Part shown: positions 17,143 through 24,466 of the stretch, piece by piece
Position numbering within the stretch: position 1 is the first letter of the stretch
How the letters are laid out: every line of letters begins with the position of its first letter
Assembly: GCF_020736365.1 (NCBI RefSeq)
Contig: NZ_CP085988.1
Span: 479,501-543,500 of the forward strand
DNA length: 64,000 bases
Reading direction: 5' to 3'
From: Clostridium sp. M62/1
GTDB lineage: Bacteria; Bacillota; Clostridia; Lachnospirales; Lachnospiraceae
Notes under the pieces: model-generated
Database searches by the model: none
What the model saw: only the letters and a program-made list of their open reading frames with translations
Told to the model about the DNA's origin: nothing
Made by a program: the position numbers and the translations under genes

Positions 17143-17997
17143 ATGGAATATACAACATTAAGTAATGGCGTGAGAATGCCGCGGATTGGATACGGAGTTT
17201 TTCAGGTTTCAAATGCAGAGTGTGAGCGCTGCGTGCTGGAGGCTGTTTCGGTGGGTTATCGTTCCATCGACACTGCTCAGTCCTATGGCAATGAGGAGGC
17301 TGTGGGAGAGGCTATAGCAAAGTGTAACGTGCAAAGAGAGAAACTCTTCCTCACCACGAAGATCTGGATGTCCAATGCCAGCTATGAGAAAGCAAAGGCT
17401 TCCATAGATAAGTCCCTTAGAAATCTCAGGACCGATTATCTTGACCTGATGCTGATCCATCAGCCCTTCGGGGACTACTATGGCGCATATCGTGCCATGG
17501 AGGAGGCCTATAAGGCCGGAAAGTTGAGAGCCATAGGCGTATCTAACTTTTATCCTGACAGGCTGATTGACCTGTGTCAGTTTGCGGAGATCAGCCCCAT
17601 GGTAAACCAGGTGGAGACACATGTGTTCCAACAGCAGAAGATCGCCCATGAATATATGAAGAAGTACGGAGTGCAGCACGAGGCCTGGGGCCCCTTTGCC
17701 GAGGGCAAAAAGAGCTGTTTTACAAATCCGGTACTGGTCGGGATCGGTGAAAAGTATGGAAAGAGCGCAGCTCAGATCGCCCTTCGTTTCCTGATCCAGT
17801 CGGATGTGGTGGCCATCCCAAAGTCCACGCACAAGGAGCGCATGGAGCAGAACATAGATGTCTTTGATTTTAAGCTCACAGAGGATGATATGAATGCGAT
17901 CCGGGCTCTGGACGAGGGTAAGAGCCTGTTTTTTGACCACTATGATCCTGCCACTGTGGAAATGCTTACAAACATGGGAAAGACAAGGAGCGTGTAA
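17143..17997 (+). CDS. Aldo/keto reductase (2,5-diketogluconate reductase-like)
   Basis: 284 residues. Tetrad present: YRSIDTAQSYGNEEAVG, LFLTTKIWM, DLMLIHQPFGDYYG. GVSNFYPDRLIDL, HEAWGPFAEGK and AIPKSTHKERMEQNIDVFDF follow the family. It is the third AKR of the island and a paralogue of the one at 12936. Good RBS (CAGGAAGGAAG). Likely an NADPH-dependent carbonyl reductase of the cytosol. Confidence 0.9.
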   Translation: MEYTTLSNGVRMPRIGYGVFQVSNAECERCVLEAVSVGYRSIDTAQSYGNEEAVGEAIAKCNVQREKLFLTTKIWMSNASYEKAKASIDKSLRNLRTDYLDLMLIHQPFGDYYGAYRAMEEAYKAGKLRAIGVSNFYPDRLIDLCQFAEISPMVNQVETHVFQQQKIAHEYMKKYGVQHEAWGPFAEGKKSCFTNPVLVGIGEKYGKSAAQIALRFLIQSDVVAIPKSTHKERMEQNIDVFDFKLTEDDMNAIRALDEGKSLFFDHYDPATVEMLTNMGKTRSV

Positions 17998-18011
17998 TAG
18001 GAGAGCATGAG

Positions 18012-18977
18012 ATGAGCAGAGCACTGGATCGAAAACATAAGAGAGGCTATCAGATAATTGCTTTCAGCAAAAGCTCATGTTTTATTTCACTTTGTCTGAG
18101 TCTGATGCTTCTGGTTTCCGGTTGCGGGAAGACAGTGGAGGCTTCAGCTGAAACGGCGGGGGTAAGTCAGGTAATTGACACTGCTGCTTTAAATGAAGGG
18201 ACGGTATCAGAGGAAGTGCCTGTAGCAACTGAGAGCAGTATCAAAACTGGACTGATAGCGGAACAGATCCTTGAGGGGAAAACAGGAATCATTCATTACA
18301 GCTATTATCTTCCGGAGGACTATGATGAAAGCAGGAAATATCCCCTCATGATGACCATGCCCGGCTATGACATGATGTGGTTTGGTGAGGATTCCTCAGG
18401 AAATAACCTCAACTGGCGAGGATTTTTATGTTGGACAGAGCTTCCGGAGGACATGATTGTGGTTTCCGCCCAGCTTGAGGACTGGGGAGAGACGTCAGCA
18501 AGGCAGGCGATAGAGCTTACGGAATATTTCATAAATCATTATTCCGTGGATACGGACAGGGTCTATGCTTCGGGTTATTCCGCAGGGGGAGAAACTATGT
18601 CTCAGGCTGTCTCTATGCGGCCGGATATCTATGCTGCATATCTCCATGGTGCATCTCAGTGGGATGGAGAGTATGCCCCAATAGCAGAAAATACTGTATC
18701 AGTTTATATTTTTATGGCTGAAAATGATGAATATTATGGATCAAGGCGTGCGAGGGAGGCTTACGAGCATCTTTATGACGCTTATAGGAAGGCTGGCTGG
18801 AGTGATGATGATATTTCTCAGATGCTCCAGATCCGGACTCCGGACGATGAATGGTTTGCAGAACATGGTGTTACAAGCAATTATCATGGAGGAGGCAATG
18901 TGGTTTTCGAGGAGGATGATATCCTTAAATGGGTAGTCGGGCATTACAAAAACGAGATTGAAACTACAATAAATTGA
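18012..18977 (+). CDS. Exported lipoprotein esterase (PHB-depolymerase/feruloyl-esterase-like)
   Basis: The ATG at 18012 follows ATAGGAGAG. The N-terminus is long and basic (RALDRKHKRGY) before a hydrophobic stretch ending in lipobox VSGC, so export as a lipoprotein is likely. The domain contains GIIHYSYYLPEDYDESRKYP, MTMPGYDMMWFG, YASGYSAGGETMSQAV (nucleophile), FMAENDEYYGSRRAREAYE and a late His in TSNYHGGGNVVF. This is the pattern of dienelactone/feruloyl-type esterases. Fourth stand-alone lipoprotein hydrolase of the island. Confidence 0.78.
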   Translation: MSRALDRKHKRGYQIIAFSKSSCFISLCLSLMLLVSGCGKTVEASAETAGVSQVIDTAALNEGTVSEEVPVATESSIKTGLIAEQILEGKTGIIHYSYYLPEDYDESRKYPLMMTMPGYDMMWFGEDSSGNNLNWRGFLCWTELPEDMIVVSAQLEDWGETSARQAIELTEYFINHYSVDTDRVYASGYSAGGETMSQAVSMRPDIYAAYLHGASQWDGEYAPIAENTVSVYIFMAENDEYYGSRRAREAYEHLYDAYRKAGWSDDDISQMLQIRTPDDEWFAEHGVTSNYHGGGNVVFEEDDILKWVVGHYKNEIETTIN

Positions 18978-18997
18978 CGAATAAAGGGGAATATGGC

Positions 18998-19627
18998 ATG
19001 AAAATTTTGCTTGTAAATGGGAGCCCACATAAAGAAGGCTGCACATATACAGCTCTTTGTGAGGTATCAGATGCGCTTAATAAAAATGAGATTGATACGG
19101 ATCTGTTCTGGATCGGCAATAAATCGATTTCAGGGTGTATTGCCTGTCACCAATGCAGGAAGCTCGGCAAATGTGTTTTCAGCGATACAGTCAATGAGTT
19201 TCTTGAGATAGCTGGAGATTATGATGGATTTGTATTTGGTTCACCTGTATATTTCGCAGGCGCAACAGGGGCAATCACTTCATTTTTGGATCGGGCATTC
19301 TATTCAGATCTGCAGAGCGGAGGCAGAAGATTTTATCTGAAACCCACGGCTGCGGTATTGTCAGCACGGCGTGCCGGTACTACGGCTACATGGGATCAGA
19401 TGAATAAATATTTTGGCCTTATGCAAATGCCAATTATAACTTCGCAATATTGGAATATGGTTCATGGGACAAATCCAGATGAGGTACGAAAGGATCTGGA
19501 GGGAATGCAGACGATGAGAACACTGGGAAATAATATGGCATTTTTTTTAAAATGTATTGAACTGAGTGAAGGAAGGATACCTGTTCCTGTCCAGGAAATT
19601 GCTGAATATACCAATTTTATTCATTAA
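18998..19627 (+). CDS. NADPH-dependent FMN reductase / iron-sulfur-flavoprotein-like
   Basis: ATG at 18998 follows AAAGGGG; the in-frame ATG at 18974 overlaps the upstream gene. 209 residues: MKILLVNGSPHKEGCTYTAL is the FMN phosphate loop, SGCIACHQCRKLGKC is a Cys motif like that of iron-sulfur flavoproteins, and FVFGSPVYFAGATGAITSFLDRAFY is the flavin-ring loop. The family moves electrons from NAD(P)H or ferredoxin to small acceptors in the cytosol. The Cys spacing CxxC..C may bind a cluster, but one ligand is not obvious. Confidence 0.85.
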   Translation: MKILLVNGSPHKEGCTYTALCEVSDALNKNEIDTDLFWIGNKSISGCIACHQCRKLGKCVFSDTVNEFLEIAGDYDGFVFGSPVYFAGATGAITSFLDRAFYSDLQSGGRRFYLKPTAAVLSARRAGTTATWDQMNKYFGLMQMPIITSQYWNMVHGTNPDEVRKDLEGMQTMRTLGNNMAFFLKCIELSEGRIPVPVQEIAEYTNFIH

Positions 19628-19674
19628 TAGGTTTTGAGGGCTATCTTTTTTACGATGGAGGTGGGTTATGATTT

Positions 19675-20385
19675 ATGGGGAAAAAGATTTTAATCATTAC
19701 AAAGAATCCGCTTTCTTTTAAAGACATCCAAAAGAGGCTTGAAACGGATAATACCAAACTATTTATAGTTCATTCCATAAATGAAGGATTGTATCTATTT
19801 CTTGAAAAACAATTCTTTTTGGTAATTTTGGACAGCTCATTTTCACGGAAGGAAAGCATTGCTTTTTTATCCAAGATACATAGTAGTCATCAGGTACCGA
19901 TTTTGATATTGTCAGGAATGGTCAATGATAAGCATAATCATGATGCTTTAGGGATCGTTTCGGATAACTTCCTTGACAAGCCGGATGGTCTGTCCGCTTC
20001 ATGGGATAGAGCCGAGTGCCTGATGCAAAATTATATGAGAAGCTGTAAGGACTGCCAGAGAGGCTATACACTGATTTTTGGTGGAAATCTTGTTATTGAT
20101 CCAATTGGCAGACAGGTATCATTAAACGGAGAAGAGCTTCAGCTTACAAGAAAGGAATTTGATCTTCTGTTTTGCCTGGCAAGTCATGTGGGTCAGGTAC
20201 TGAGCCGTGAGCAGCTGTATCAGATGGTGTGGGATGAAAATTCCGTTTATAATGTAGATGAAACAGTAAAGGCCCATATAAAATCGCTCAGGAAAAAGTT
20301 GACACCTTCGGGAGCCGAGTATATAAAAAATGTGTGGGGAATCGGGTATCGATTCTCAACAGATGAGAATAAAGAGCAGTCGTAG
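19675..20385 (+). CDS. Orphan OmpR/PhoB-type response regulator with altered receiver
   Basis: Residues 1-115 form a receiver-like domain with Asp53 (VILDSSFS), a Ser in LILSG and Lys in FLDKPDG. The usual pair of acidic residues after strand 1 is missing (LIITKNP), so Mg-dependent phosphorylation is doubtful. Residues about 135-232 are a winged helix: GGNLVIDPIGRQVSLNGEELQLTRKEFDLLFCLASHVG, YNVDETVKAHIKSLRKKL, NVWGIGYRF. No histidine kinase is adjacent. Start ATG is 10 bases after GGAGGTGG. It is the last gene before mobile DNA. Confidence 0.85.
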   Translation: MGKKILIITKNPLSFKDIQKRLETDNTKLFIVHSINEGLYLFLEKQFFLVILDSSFSRKESIAFLSKIHSSHQVPILILSGMVNDKHNHDALGIVSDNFLDKPDGLSASWDRAECLMQNYMRSCKDCQRGYTLIFGGNLVIDPIGRQVSLNGEELQLTRKEFDLLFCLASHVGQVLSREQLYQMVWDENSVYNVDETVKAHIKSLRKKLTPSGAEYIKNVWGIGYRFSTDENKEQS

Positions 20386-20480
20386 CAAGTTTGCTGCGGC
20401 TGCTTTAAAATTCCCTAAGATTTCTCTGTTTGCACCCCTGAAAATTCCCTATTCCTTGGTATCCTGATACCAGATGGAAG

Positions 20481-20509
20481 CCCGTCAAAAAAAACGGTAT
20501 TTTGACGGG
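20481..20509 (+). other. Perfect hairpin upstream of the leader ORF
   Basis: CCCGTCAAAA, 9-base loop, TTTTGACGGG. A 10-bp perfect stem 62 bases before the small leader ORF, with no T-run after it. Likely part of the 5' leader or an operator. Confidence 0.55.
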
Positions 20510-20570
20510 TACATATGCCATGCTTATAAGAGAACCCTCGGATATCGTTGATATCAGGAGGGACATTTTT

Positions 20571-20636
20571 ATGCGTTGGATTAATTCCGCGCCGCTGCTG
20601 ATCAAAAGCAGCGACATTCTATTGCGACTCACCTAA
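20571..20636 (+). CDS. 21-residue leader peptide upstream of an attenuator
   Basis: ATG after a strong RBS (CAGGAGGG, 9-base spacing), 21 codons, begins MRWINSAPLLIK and ends at TAA. The ORF contains its own hairpin (GCTGCT at 20594 with AGCAGC at 20607). A second hairpin (GGCTG/CAGCC, 20640-20658) follows, then a strong terminator at 20731. This is the layout of translational/transcriptional attenuators as found before resistance or regulatory genes on mobile elements. The sensed signal is not evident: there is no run of one amino acid. Confidence 0.55.
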   Translation: MRWINSAPLLIKSSDILLRLT

Positions 20637-20730
20637 ACAGGCTGAACGGTGAACAGCCAAAAAAATTGATGCTTCTTCCGCTGATTTTTGCGGCGACAGA
20701 AGCGAACCAACAGAACATGTAAAACAGGAA

Positions 20731-20776
20731 AAGAACGACTGTACAGCGAAAGAAAACTGTATAGTCGTTCTTTTTT
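20731..20776 (+). terminator. Strong hairpin terminator/attenuator before the sigma-like gene
   Basis: AAGAACGACT-GTACAG pairs with CTGTAT-AGTCGTTCTT around a 10-base loop and ends in TTTTTT. It lies between the leader ORF and the sigma-like gene, so it may control readthrough. Confidence 0.75.
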
Positions 20777-20860
20777 GTTGCCTACAGCAGGAACCACGGT
20801 GCCGTGGCCCGCCGCTTGTCCTTCGTTTTCGCGCAATTCGAGAATGAAGGAGGACAAGCA

Positions 20861-21313
20861 ATGGCAAAGCCATATAGGCTTCCGGACTTTAAAAAGGTTT
20901 ATCCGGAAGCAAAAAATGAAATTATTGCTGTGTTGAAGATATCGGAAAGAAAAATGCAGTATCAGGAGTATGACTTAAAAAATGAACAGATCGTGATAGA
21001 CATGGAAAAGCAGACCGTGACCGTTATTCCGAGTAGGGAAGATTCCTACGAGCGGATGAAAGAAGCGGATGTACAGTTCAGGGACGAAGGACCCGGACCG
21101 GAGGAACAGGCCATCCTCCGTATGGAGATCGAGCAACTGTACAGTGCGATCCTCTGCCTGTCTGAGGATGACCGATATCTGATCGTTCAGCTCTATTTTG
21201 AGGAACGGACGGAGCGGTGTCTGGCAAAAGAATTAGGATGTTCCCAGAATGCTGTCAATAAGCGGAGACAAAACATTTTAAAGAGATTGCGTCATCTGAT
21301 GGAAAATTTTTAA
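20861..21313 (+). CDS. Sigma-70 region 4-like regulator of the mobile element
   Basis: ATG at 20861 follows GAAGGAGGACAAGCA; longer in-frame starts run into the terminator region. 150 residues, beginning MAKPYRLPDFKKVYPE. The C-terminal 70 residues are a sigma region 4-type helix-turn-helix: LSEDDRYLIVQLYFEERTER, CLAKELGCSQNAVNKRRQNI, LKRLRHLMEN. No region 2 is visible, so it may be a regulator rather than a full sigma factor. Small sigma-like genes of this kind are common in Lachnospiraceae conjugative elements. Confidence 0.72.
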   Translation: MAKPYRLPDFKKVYPEAKNEIIAVLKISERKMQYQEYDLKNEQIVIDMEKQTVTVIPSREDSYERMKEADVQFRDEGPGPEEQAILRMEIEQLYSAILCLSEDDRYLIVQLYFEERTERCLAKELGCSQNAVNKRRQNILKRLRHLMENF

Positions 21314-21363
21314 AAAAATTTGTTCTCGTGGGTTGTCAAACCGGTCTGCCAACGTGGAAGTAA

Positions 21364-21800
21364 TTGAGAGGGTCAATTTCCCTCATCCGCTCCTTGAAAA
21401 ATACCGTTCATGACGGTCATATCCGGAAACACAGATACTTTAGCTGTTCAAGCCCAAAAGGGAAAGCATTGCGGAGGATACGCGAGGACCACCTGCAGGT
21501 AGTCAGAGTACTTGTTAAAAGAAAAGCATCAAAGGTGCAGAGCGGCAACTATCCATCCCAAAGCAGCCTCGGCCGGCTGCCTGCCATGACCTGAACAGCC
21601 TATCATGATACTTCCGTCCAGTCACAGCCCCGCAAGAAGCGGGATCACGCAATGAGGACGGCTCGGAGAGATCCTCGGAGGGGTGAAATGCCCATGACGG
21701 CCTTAAGCCGAGGCCGGTCTGTGTTTACCGCCCAAGGGTGCATAAAGTGCATCCGGCTCCGGGGAGTAGTGTCGAATAGGAGCCACGCGAAGCGAAGAAC
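21364..21800 (+). ncRNA. Candidate structured non-coding RNA in a 600-bp gene-free region
   Basis: Between the sigma-like gene (ends 21313) and pemK (21922) no credible ORF with an RBS is present. Many compensable stems can be read on the plus strand: GAGGG/CCCTC (21368/21380), ACCGT/ACGGT (21403/21413), GCAGCC/GGCTGC (21563/21575), CCCGC/GCGGG (21629/21639), CCTCGG/CCGAGG (21673/21708), GGGTGCA/TGCATCC (21736/21748), GGCTCC/GGAGCC (21755/21779). The base composition is higher in GC than the flanking AT-rich recombinase genes. No group I or II intron core was recognised. Ends are approximate. Confidence 0.5.
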
Positions 21801-21921
21801 AAGTAAGTTTTCATATTAGAAACTACGGCAGCAGGTGTCCATACATGGAGGCAAAGATTTTTACAGTCCGATTCCACCTGTCGCCGTCCTTGTGATATGA
21901 AGCCGGAAAGGAGGTTCTGAT

Positions 21922-22323
21922 GTGGGTATTAGAAAAGGTGATATCTACTATGCGGATCTGACACCTGTTGTCGGCTCCGAACAAGGAGGAGTACGCCCGG
22001 TATTGATCATTCAAAATGATGTGGGTAACCGATTCAGCCCTACTGTGATCGCGGCGGCGATCACCAGCCGTCAAGGGAAGCGTATCCTTCCCACGCATAT
22101 TCGCTTAGAAGATGATCTGCAAGGACTGCATAACAATTCCATGGTTTTGTTGGAGCAGATACGGACAATAGACAGAACACGACTGCGGGAATACATAGGG
22201 CGATTGAATGTCAGCACCATGCATGAGATCGACCATGCCATTGCGGTAAGCTTTGGGCTTAATGAAATTTTGAGACGGGATGGTGCTTATGGTAATAGAG
22301 GAGAGAGACGGGGGAGGGATTAA
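21922..22323 (+). CDS. PemK/MazF-family endoribonuclease toxin without adjacent antitoxin
   Basis: GTG start after GGAAAGGAGG. 133 residues with all MazF landmarks: RKGDIYYADLTPVVGSEQGG, VRPVLIIQNDVGNRFSPTVIAAAITSR, KRILPTHIRL, MVLLEQIRTIDRTRL. Such proteins cleave single-stranded mRNA at short sites. No antitoxin ORF precedes it; the upstream 600 bp is the structured non-coding region. The C-terminus is extended and charged (RGERRGRD). It may stabilise the element, with an RNA, a distant protein or no antitoxin at all. Confidence 0.85.
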   Translation: MGIRKGDIYYADLTPVVGSEQGGVRPVLIIQNDVGNRFSPTVIAAAITSRQGKRILPTHIRLEDDLQGLHNNSMVLLEQIRTIDRTRLREYIGRLNVSTMHEIDHAIAVSFGLNEILRRDGAYGNRGERRGRD

Positions 22324-22662
22324 GTGGAGAAGATAAAACAAGCATGGATCTACTGTGCCATTGATGCACCAGAAGATACTCATGGCAGACTGAAAGAGCA
22401 GTTTAAACGCCTTTATGATTATGCAGAACAGGGGGAATTCGAAACCATTGGAAGTTCCAGTGACTGCGGAAGCAGACCGCTTATGGATCGTCCGGGATTC
22501 AGACATTTCATAGAGGTGGCAAAAAAGGGGAGAGCAAATGTTATGCTGGTTATAAACAGAAATCCCTTGTCCTATTCGTCTATGCAGCTGGCACAGATAC
22601 AGGCTATGGCAGAATCTCTAAACGTAGAGATATGGTCGCCCCAGGAAGGCAGGATATTTTGA
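22324..22662 (+). CDS. Degenerate serine-recombinase (resolvase) N-terminal-like domain protein
   Basis: GTG start directly after the pemK stop, with RBS GGGGGAGG inside pemK. 112 residues follow the order of a resolvase catalytic domain: WIYCAIDAPEDTHGRLKEQFKRLYDYAE (normally YxRVSTxxQ...L..Q...L..YA), then GSSSDCGSRPLMDRPGFRHFIEVAKKGRANVMLVINRNPLS. The nucleophile region has Ala-Pro where Ser is expected and the first catalytic Arg is missing, so it should not cut DNA. There is no DNA-binding tail. It may be a decoy or a regulatory subunit of the recombinases downstream. Confidence 0.55.
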   Translation: MEKIKQAWIYCAIDAPEDTHGRLKEQFKRLYDYAEQGEFETIGSSSDCGSRPLMDRPGFRHFIEVAKKGRANVMLVINRNPLSYSSMQLAQIQAMAESLNVEIWSPQEGRIF

Positions 22663-22688
22663 GATACTGTTAGAAAGGGGATAGGGCT

Positions 22689-23081
22689 ATGACATCAGAT
22701 AGTAGAAAAATGATTCAGGACATTATGGATTCTGAAAGTATGGGTTATGCCTATGTGTATCCATTGGATGGCGGTCCCAGGAAGGAATACCTGATTTCCT
22801 TGGCACCAGAGAATATGGCAAATTTTATTGGTAAAAAGGGATATGACGCAGAAAAAATAGTTATTACGGATGTATTGGATCGCCTGGTAGTGAATACCAG
22901 CATGGTCTTTCTTGATACCTGTCCAGACCAAAAACTGTGTCGAAAGATAATTGGTTATCTGGCACCTATTCAGATGGGAGAAAAAGAAGCCGGATCTATT
23001 CTTGCGATAAGCCGTAATACTGCAGATGAATACTTTCAAGAGGAAGATCAGATGGTAATAACGGCAGAGATGGGGATGTAA
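22689..23081 (+). CDS. Hypothetical protein of the mobile module
   Basis: 130 residues, good RBS (AGAAAGGGGATAGGG). Not recognised. It contains NFIGKKGYDAEKIVITDVLDRL, resembling a beta-alpha domain, and an end segment ISRNTADEYFQEEDQMVI. No membrane segment or signal. Placed 26 bp after the resolvase-like gene and 28 bp before a one-helix membrane peptide, so probably co-transcribed with both. Confidence 0.6.
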   Translation: MTSDSRKMIQDIMDSESMGYAYVYPLDGGPRKEYLISLAPENMANFIGKKGYDAEKIVITDVLDRLVVNTSMVFLDTCPDQKLCRKIIGYLAPIQMGEKEAGSILAISRNTADEYFQEEDQMVITAEMGM

Positions 23082-23109
23082 TAAATTATTGAAATGAAGA
23101 GGTGACAAT

Positions 23110-23208
23110 ATGGTGTGGGTACTGGGAATATTGCTGGGGTTGACAGTTGGATTTATTGTACTTCTGTCGATAGCATTTCGTATTGCTGGAAGCTACCAGA
23201 TAGACTGA
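23110..23208 (+). CDS. Small single-span membrane protein
   Basis: 32 residues starting MVWVLGILLGLTVGFIVLLS, one hydrophobic helix and a short tail (RIAGSYQID). RBS GAAGAGGTG is 5 bases upstream. It follows the hypothetical gene in the same direction. The function is unknown; small membrane peptides like this are common in mobile-element operons. Confidence 0.5.
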   Translation: MVWVLGILLGLTVGFIVLLSIAFRIAGSYQID

Positions 23209-23335
23209 AGGGCTTTGTTGGTAGTGCTTGGATAAAGGGAATAGAAAGGGCCTAATTTCAGTGGTCTTTGTGAATAGCTATATGGACGTTTACGCAATAT
23301 ACTGTGTATAGCGTTAGAGGAAAGGAGAGGGTAAT

Positions 23336-24454
23336 GTGGCAAGATATATCGTAGATTCGCAGATGGAAAACCACGAAAAATATTACTTTATTCGTGAAGT
23401 GGAAAGCCAGGATATCGTACTATTACCCACCAAGTACTTGATGCATAAAAAGAGATCAAGGCTATCCCCAAATACAGTCAGAAGAAGTGCTGGAGCAATT
23501 TCTTATTATCTGAATTATCTGGACGAATATTCTCTTAGACTGGATGATATATGGGAAATGAAATATGACAAACAGCAGGAACATTTTACAGATTATTTAA
23601 TATGGCTGCAAGCTGGACTACATAGTGGGGATAATCTCAAAAAGAATCCGTGTAATGAAACATGTAATGCATATTTGAAAGAGGTATTCCGATTTTATGG
23701 ATTTGCGGGACGACAGGATGAGCCTGTGAAGCAATTGAAGGTTCTTTCAGATATGAGAATTATTGTAAATAATTCTGTGGGAGTAAGAAGAACCATCCAT
23801 CGAAATAGTTTTCACGGGTATTTACAGGAAAAAGGGCATATAGGAAAAACCATCGAGCAGGATAAGATTGTGAGGCTATTAAAGGCATGTGCCAATTGCC
23901 GCGATCAAATCCTGCTTTTATTATTAGCGGAAACAGGGTTTCGCATCGGTGAACTCTTAGGAGTCAGGTATGCGACAGATATTGATTATGAGAGGCATTT
24001 ATTATATGTCAACTTCCGTGAAGATAATGAAAATGAGGCCAGAGCAAAAAATGCAGAGTATCGGAAGGTTAAAATCAGTGATGCAACATTTGAAATCTTG
24101 CAATTCTATATGGAGGAATATCAAGACCTTATCTTTCAACAGGAGTATTTGATTATTAACATTGCCGGGGACTATGCGGGAAAGCCTATGCAAGATACAG
24201 GTGTGTATGCCTTAATGGAACGTTTGCAAAAGAAAACAGGGATAAAGGTAACTCCTCATATGCTTCGTCACTATTTTGCAAACGCCAGAAGAAAAGCGGG
24301 ATGGAAACTGGAACTTATAAGCCAAGCACTGGGACATCGAAATATAGAGACAACGATGAGATATCTGAATATTTCAGATGAAGAGCTGATTGAAGTCAGT
24401 GAAAAATTTTATGGACAGCATCAATCCATATATGGAGTTGATAAGTTGCTTTAA
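23336..24454 (+). CDS. Tyrosine recombinase, TnpA-like
   Basis: GTG start after AAAGGAGAGGG. 372 residues: SAM-like N-terminal domain to about residue 165 and a catalytic domain with Arg in AETGFRIGELLGVRY, HxxR in TPHMLRHYFANA, His in LGHRNIETTMRYLNI and Tyr in RYLNI. This is the Tn554 TnpA class, close to XerC/D in architecture. It cuts and joins at the transposon ends with TnpB. First of three recombinases in series; stop is 12 bp before the next gene. Confidence 0.88.
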   Translation: MARYIVDSQMENHEKYYFIREVESQDIVLLPTKYLMHKKRSRLSPNTVRRSAGAISYYLNYLDEYSLRLDDIWEMKYDKQQEHFTDYLIWLQAGLHSGDNLKKNPCNETCNAYLKEVFRFYGFAGRQDEPVKQLKVLSDMRIIVNNSVGVRRTIHRNSFHGYLQEKGHIGKTIEQDKIVRLLKACANCRDQILLLLLAETGFRIGELLGVRYATDIDYERHLLYVNFREDNENEARAKNAEYRKVKISDATFEILQFYMEEYQDLIFQQEYLIINIAGDYAGKPMQDTGVYALMERLQKKTGIKVTPHMLRHYFANARRKAGWKLELISQALGHRNIETTMRYLNISDEELIEVSEKFYGQHQSIYGVDKLL

Positions 24455-24466
24455 GGAGGGAACTAT

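Noticed and set aside
21364..21830. Group II or group I intron
   Set aside because: No domain V-like hairpin, no GUGYG start, no maturase gene and no recognisable P3-P7 core.
23209..23335. Left half of the broken Flp1 pilin gene
   Set aside because: A short TTGGTAGTGCTT match to the pilin helix exists, but no leader peptide, no Gly-Glu cleavage site and no continuing frame are found.
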